A stretch of DNA of 64,000 nucleotides from Cycas panzhihuaensis (lineage: Eukaryota; Cycadophyta): assembly GCA_023213395.1 (NCBI GenBank), contig CM041465.1:194625741-194689740 (forward strand), written 5' to 3'. Positions 59,091 through 64,000 of the stretch are shown here, one piece after another; positions within the stretch are counted from its first letter, which is position 1; each line of letters starts with the position of its first letter. A program made the position numbers and the translations under genes. The notes below the pieces were generated by a model, which searched no databases, was not told the DNA's origin, and was given only the letters and a program-made list of their open reading frames with translations.

Positions 59091-61140
59091 TCAAAATGAA
59101 GGAAATATATGTAAAACCCTACAAATTAGTATACCTCATATGGATCTTCAATGAGGAGAGTAGATTCAGTGAATGACTTCAAGCTCTAATTAATGAAAGA
59201 GTGGTGACTTGATCTCTTCTTTCTTGAAAGAAGATAAAAGACTATACCTACAAGCAACTACTAACTATCAAGTAAAGTTATACATATGCAACATCTTCTA
59301 TATATATTAGCATTAAAAATTAGCAAGTAAATATGCAATCAAATATAGTAAAAGAGGGTGAAAGGGTGATATAGATTGGCTCACATCCCTAAAATATAGT
59401 AGACTCTGCAAGTACTTGGGTGCTACTTCCCCCTTGCAAAAACCTCTTGCACTAATACAACAATGAGTAACAAAGGAAGAAAAAAGGAGGATGTCTAAGG
59501 GGAAATAATACTAAACAATAAACACCCTACAAGATAGCAAAAATATAACATGTAAGAAGATGAAACACCTGAGAAACAAACTCGCTAACGTAAAAGAGAA
59601 ATGATTACCACATCCTAAGAGAATGGAGATGGCCAATGGCTGCAAATGCTCTTTTCAAAGGGTCTCTAATTCTATTAGGAAGGATGTCTCTAAATATGTA
59701 ATAAGTAAATGATAGTGTAGACCAAGGGGTACTTGATTCTCTTAGAATTTTGCTAGTATAACAACATAGTATCACCTATTAATTTGCCCTCCTCCCTTCA
59801 AAGAAAAACTTGGGAGATTTATAGATGAGGGTGGAGGTGAGCAAGTGGTTTTTAGCCCACAGTATAGAGAAAATAAGGGGACAAATCTATGAGTTATGCT
59901 CATGGATTTGGATCAGCAGCCACATGGGAAGATAGATTTAGGTGTGATTTAGCTTCTTGAGCCACCCAAATCTAATGAGAGTCATTCTAGGACTGATGTG
60001 GGCTACTTAGGACTAACAAGGGAGTAATAAATAAGCCGTTTATTATCCTTAGGTTTATTTTTAAGTTAGTGATAGTCATACTATGAAGATATTTGTGGTA
60101 CCATTGAAAACTTTACGATACTACAAGGAACTTTGTAGTACCACAAATTATGATAAGACACTAATAAATGATAATTTCTTAGTTAAAAAAGATAGCAAAT
60201 TGACCACTAGTCAATGTGGGATGCTAAAGAGGTCATGGGACAACCTAAACAAAGAGAAAAATAAAGGAAAAAAGGTCAAAAATCAAAGTAAAATAGAGAT
60301 AAAATGATGTAAAATAAAGAAAATGATGATAAAACAAGATAAACAATAAGGTAAAGAGACAAAAAAGGGAATAACAAAACTTTGTAGGGGGTTAAGCACC
60401 TTTTCCAACTCAAGAAGCCTAATCAGTGGACTAATGACCAATGACTGATGTTATACTCATCATTACCTTAAAAAATACATGGATGTCTATATATAACAAT
60501 CAAGCAAATAAAAATATACATCTATTACCTATGATCATGATATGTAAAATCAATGAAATGTAAAGAGTAATGAAGCATACCTTCACTCACTTGTTTATTG
60601 TAACATCTATCCCATTCTTAGAAGCTAGGAAATACTGGCCCCTTGGCGCCAGAATCTATGCAACTTGTGGCCAAAAGATAGTGAAAGTTGCTAACCAAAA
60701 TGATGTGAGATGTAATAATAAGCTAATGTGTATTTGGAATAAGGGGCAAGGTCTACCATAATTATGCCTTATTATTAGATGAATAGAGGATGTTGCCCAT
60801 AGTTTATCCTTCCAGGGAAACTATGGAAGAGGTGTATAAGCTAAGTAGGATGACAAGTGAGTGACTGGGTTGATCTAAATAGACTAGTGGCCATGGGAGA
60901 CCCAAGTAAGTACTAGTAGAGGTATCCAGTGGTTGAGGCATTGCTCTAATAATAATATAAGATGGGTAACATGGCCCAAAGTGAGGCTTAAAAGCCCTAA
61001 GTTCTTAGATATATGAAGTGGATACCAGCTTATACTCATGGAAGAGTCTCATACCTCCATGAAAGATGCCCATGGGGGAAGAGAAGAGGCTCATTGTGGA
61101 GCAAGAAGTGTCATCATGGACATAAATGAGGGTCATGCCC

Positions 61141-61489
61141 TGTTGTGAATAATCCCAATGTGGTTAAAGTACCTGAGTGCTTAAGGCCCCTCAAATCCAC
61201 CTTTGAGGGCCCCTAGGGCACCTTGAGCCACTCAACAGCCACCTAGACCTAATACCACTTTCTTAAGGTACGTATTTCATTTATTATTGTTATTTTTTTA
61301 AATATATTTTTAATTTACATTGGTTAATGTGCAGTTAGGGTGATGGCGCTTGACGCCTCCCTGAAATTCATTATTTAAGGGATGGGAATACCTCCTAGGT
61401 GTTTTTTAACACTGCCATCTAAAGAAAATCACCATTATACTCAAAATGCTATCTCTTTGAAGTCCTGCTCTACTCCTCTAGCTCCATCA
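61141..61489 (+). repeat. 5' LTR of A4, 349 bp
   Basis: Begins TGTTGTGAATAATCCCAATG and ends AGCTCCATCA. Shares with A2 the hairpin (CCCTCAAA / TTTGAGGG, about 61188-61209), GTGATGGCGC and GGGAATACCTCC. Confidence 0.9.
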
Positions 61490-61491
61490 TT

Positions 61492-61503
61492 TGGTATCAG
61501 AGT
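61492..61503 (+). other. Primer-binding site of A4
   Basis: TGGTATCAGAGT two bases after the LTR. tRNA-Met-type site with one change at the end. Confidence 0.88.
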
Positions 61504-64000
61504 AGGTTAGTGTTGATATTTTGTTCATATTTGATTTAGCTTCACATATATTCAGCGAAACACTTGCATATGACTACTGGTTGAGATCCTAGCAAGCTCA
61601 CCTGCTCATTGGAGAAGACCGTTTGGAGATTCATCCATTGTGCAAGAAGTTATCATGTTTTGAAGCCAACACTGCAAACCAGATTACCAGGTTTTTCGAG
61701 TGTTTTTTTTTCAAATATAAATAGATATTTCATGTATTTGATGCATTTTAGTGGATATACTTAGCAATTTGGTTATTTTCGTGGATATATTTACATACCT
61801 GGTTATTTTTTTTGTGAATATATTCAAAAGTTTAGTTTATTTGGGATATTTGAGTGAGCGGGCTGAATATAAATCTCATTTTATTTAGATACAAGTATAT
61901 AGATATATCTCTTATTTATTTATAATTACTTCTTCAATATATTTATAAACTTTGGAATCATCTACTGCATTTATGTTCTCATCCTCTCTACATTCTCTTT
62001 TTGTGTGGTGTTTAATTTGTGGCATTCCTTTATTTGCGTGACATCTCCTAGGCCTCTTCTTGGCTCTATCGTACCAAAAATCCACTCTCTATCCAGTCTA
62101 GAGTGAGCCTTTGGATTTCTGCCCATTTCAAAAATAACAATCTAACCTGATGTGAAGGCGTTATTGAATCAGTAGCAACTTGTCCTTTAATATGTTCCTT
62201 TCCTTGATCAACTCCAGCCTCTTCTAGTAGAGTCACTACCCATCCCAACTCTTTTTCACATTTCTTAGAAGAAACGAAACCCCTCTACTTTCACTCACAT
62301 TCATGTTATATCCTCCTATCCTCTGTTACCTTCCTTTATTGAAGGACTCTCTTAAGAAAATGCAAAGCTGAGCACCTCCTCCACTGTTTGTATCAAATGT
62401 TCCATGCTGCAAACTAAGCAACTTCAAGGTAAAGCTCTGGTTGATTACTTGTTGGCTTACCATCATTCTTTATATCCTTATACAAAGCAAGACTGAATAG
62501 TTTAGAATAGGCTATGGGTCCATCTGGAAAGAAATTAATAATTAACATTTTATTTGGTTGCCTGCATTTTTTTGTGGAACACAATAATACAAAGTAAAGT
62601 CTCAATTTTTTTGTATATTCCACAATCTTCTTGAAATCATACATTCCTCGTTTATACGTTTATAGTACTGTGCATTTGGAATCAACTATAACAAGTCTGC
62701 AATCAATTCAAACCCATAAGTGGAGAGAAAGCGACACACAGTGATTAGTTTTTTTTGCCGTTCACTGTCAAGTGTGGGTTCTCCATCGATCCAAACGTAG
62801 CTCCTGTAGATTTAATTCAGTGCACTATTTCTGGATTGTTCTAATCCTCCATTCAGCGTGCTTTTTCTAGACCGTTCAAATCCTTCGTTTGAGTTTATCT
62901 ATTGGGACGTGGATACATTGGTGTCCTGAGCTGTATACAACTGTATCCTAGAAACGACAGTACCCTGTTACGAAGAAACCACATCCAATTCGTCGCCAGC
63001 AATAAGAATTCGTGACAATGTTCAAAGGACCGTATCGTGACAGCGTGGCTCCTATGGCTTCATTATTTTTTTAATATTTTCTTATATACATAAATAGAAG
63101 AAGTATTTACATATATATATTTATTATTTCTTATTAAGAGCGAATTGTGTGGCTATAATAATCTGACCCGATTTCATGTTTATTTGAGGCAAACAATGAA
63201 CATAAACTTTCCACGGTAGTTTTTTCTCTGTTTATATATACGTACTTTTTAATATTTTTATGAAATTTTATTTTTCCTTTTGTTATGTTCGAATGTGACC
63301 TCCGTGTGACCTTTCTCCATTCTGCTAGGCATGATTCGATTGATTTTTTAGGACTATTCATATCTTGTATACTCCGCGTAATCAAACTAGCGCCAACGAT
63401 AGTTGTTATCCATATACATTACCTTTTATAAAGTTCATAAAAAAATTAAAAAAAATTATATATATTTTGAAATCTGGCCACTTAAAGGGTATTAGCCCCT
63501 TTGGTATTTAGCTCCAGGTCACCTCTTATTTTACATGACCTAATCGTATTGTTAAAAGGTGCTAACAAAAATATAAAATCAATTTTTTTCTTTTATTTTT
63601 TTTTAATTTTTTATTTTTACATAGAGTTATTGGCATTTTTTTACCATAACTCCTCACTAGCTCATTGGTTTTAGATGAAACTAGTTTCATTGGATCATAA
63701 TTTTTCTGTAGATCAATTTTGACTGGTCATATGACTAATTTGGTGCTGATTTGACCCCGTTTCAGTTGATTTAAAGTTAATCAATCATTTTTTTAGCCTT
63801 TTTTAAACTTTTTATAAAATCATTTTTTGAACTGATTGTATTTTATTACTGGGAAACTATTTTCTACGCAAATTTATTTCAAAGTGATCAACGTTAAACA
63901 AACCTCATTACCCACCTTTTATTTTATTTTTTAGAATTCATTTTAATCACTATTTTAATCGCTGAAAGTGGCATTTTAGTGGTTTTTAACATTTTTCTTA
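61504..64000 (+). other. A4 leader with a divergent, partly gene-like middle
   Basis: The first 180 bp match the A2 leader (GAGATCCTAGCAAGCTCACC). From about 63600 (AGAGTTATTGGC and TTTTGACTGGTCAT) it again matches A2. Between about 61900 and 63500 I see no match to the A2 leader. On the minus strand two open stretches there (62644-62414 and 62270-62066) read like protein of balanced composition, unlike the Ile/Tyr/Asn chance frames elsewhere. I do not recognise a family. Confidence 0.7.

Larger units (their letters stand above)
54595..61135. other. Gene-free AT-rich region; left part should be the 5' LTR of E
   Basis: Because F split E beside its primer-binding site, the sequence right of 54594 should continue the E LTR on the minus strand. 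Where that LTR ends is not visible, since no partner LTR is in the window. Long gypsy LTRs of one to several kb are known. All open frames are short (up to about 100 codons, for example 55825-55523 minus) and rich in Tyr, Ile, Leu and Asn as AT-rich DNA gives by chance. A 55-bp tandem duplication lies at about 57040-57143 and purine/pyrimidine-skewed DNA at about 58680-58915. No element or gene is recognised in 58920-61135. Confidence 0.5.
61141..64000 (+). mobile_element. A4: 5' end of another A-family copia element
   Basis: LTR (61141-61489), primer-binding site and about 2.5 kb of leader. The element leaves the window before gag. LTR and leader start align with A2; the leader from about 63600 aligns with A2 from about 15420. 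TGCCC at 61136-61140 is the expected left copy of the target-site duplication. Confidence 0.88.

Noticed and set aside
60083-60307. Plus-strand frame of 74 codons, Lys-rich
   Set aside because: The Lys-rich end comes from an A-rich run (60250-60310); no supporting signal.
63134-63385. Minus-strand frame of 83 codons near the right edge
   Set aside because: Lies in the A4 leader at a place beginning to resemble simple AT-rich DNA; composition is not convincing and no family is recognised, unlike the two stretches at 62066-62644, which are reported only as a hypothesis.

Overview
The window is repeat DNA from a large plant nuclear genome. It is AT-rich and holds stacked Ty1/copia and Ty3/gypsy LTR retrotransposons with plant-type primer-binding sites of the TGGTATCAGAGC class (initiator tRNA-Met). 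I see no ordinary host gene, rRNA, confident tRNA gene or prokaryotic feature. A gymnosperm or another large-genome vascular plant would fit, but the sequence does not fix the species.

Nine elements can be separated; the labels are mine. L1 is an LTR element, minus strand, at 1-2316. G1 is a gypsy element, minus, at 2317-6096. A1, A2, A3 and A4 are one copia family on the plus strand. B (minus) and C (plus) are a second copia family. D is a third copia element, minus. E (minus) and F (plus) are gypsy elements.

The left 54.6 kb reads as one nest. E is interrupted by D, D by C, and C by A3. The A3 leader holds A1, which is broken by G1, which is broken by L1. The same leader holds B, which is broken by A2. 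F sits beside the primer-binding site of E. Three insertions are closed on both sides by matching 5-bp target-site duplications: A2 (13003-22019, TTTTT), B (10876-27529, CTTAT) and F (47852-54589, TAGGG). The others show one end only, because their far ends lie left of the window.

F is the best-preserved element: LTRs of about 1.05 kb, and a gag-pol with few breaks that keeps the reverse transcriptase YLDD and a full integrase DD35E triad. A2 is the youngest-looking copia copy. A1, A3, C, D and E are full of stops and frameshifts and are pseudogenes.

Region 54595-61135 has no recognisable gene; its left part should be the 5' LTR of E. A4 begins at 61141 (LTR, primer-binding site, long leader) and runs off the right edge. 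The most unusual feature is the very long non-coding leader of the A family, about 4.1 kb in A2. Its 3' half is shared between copies, while its middle differs between A2 and A4.
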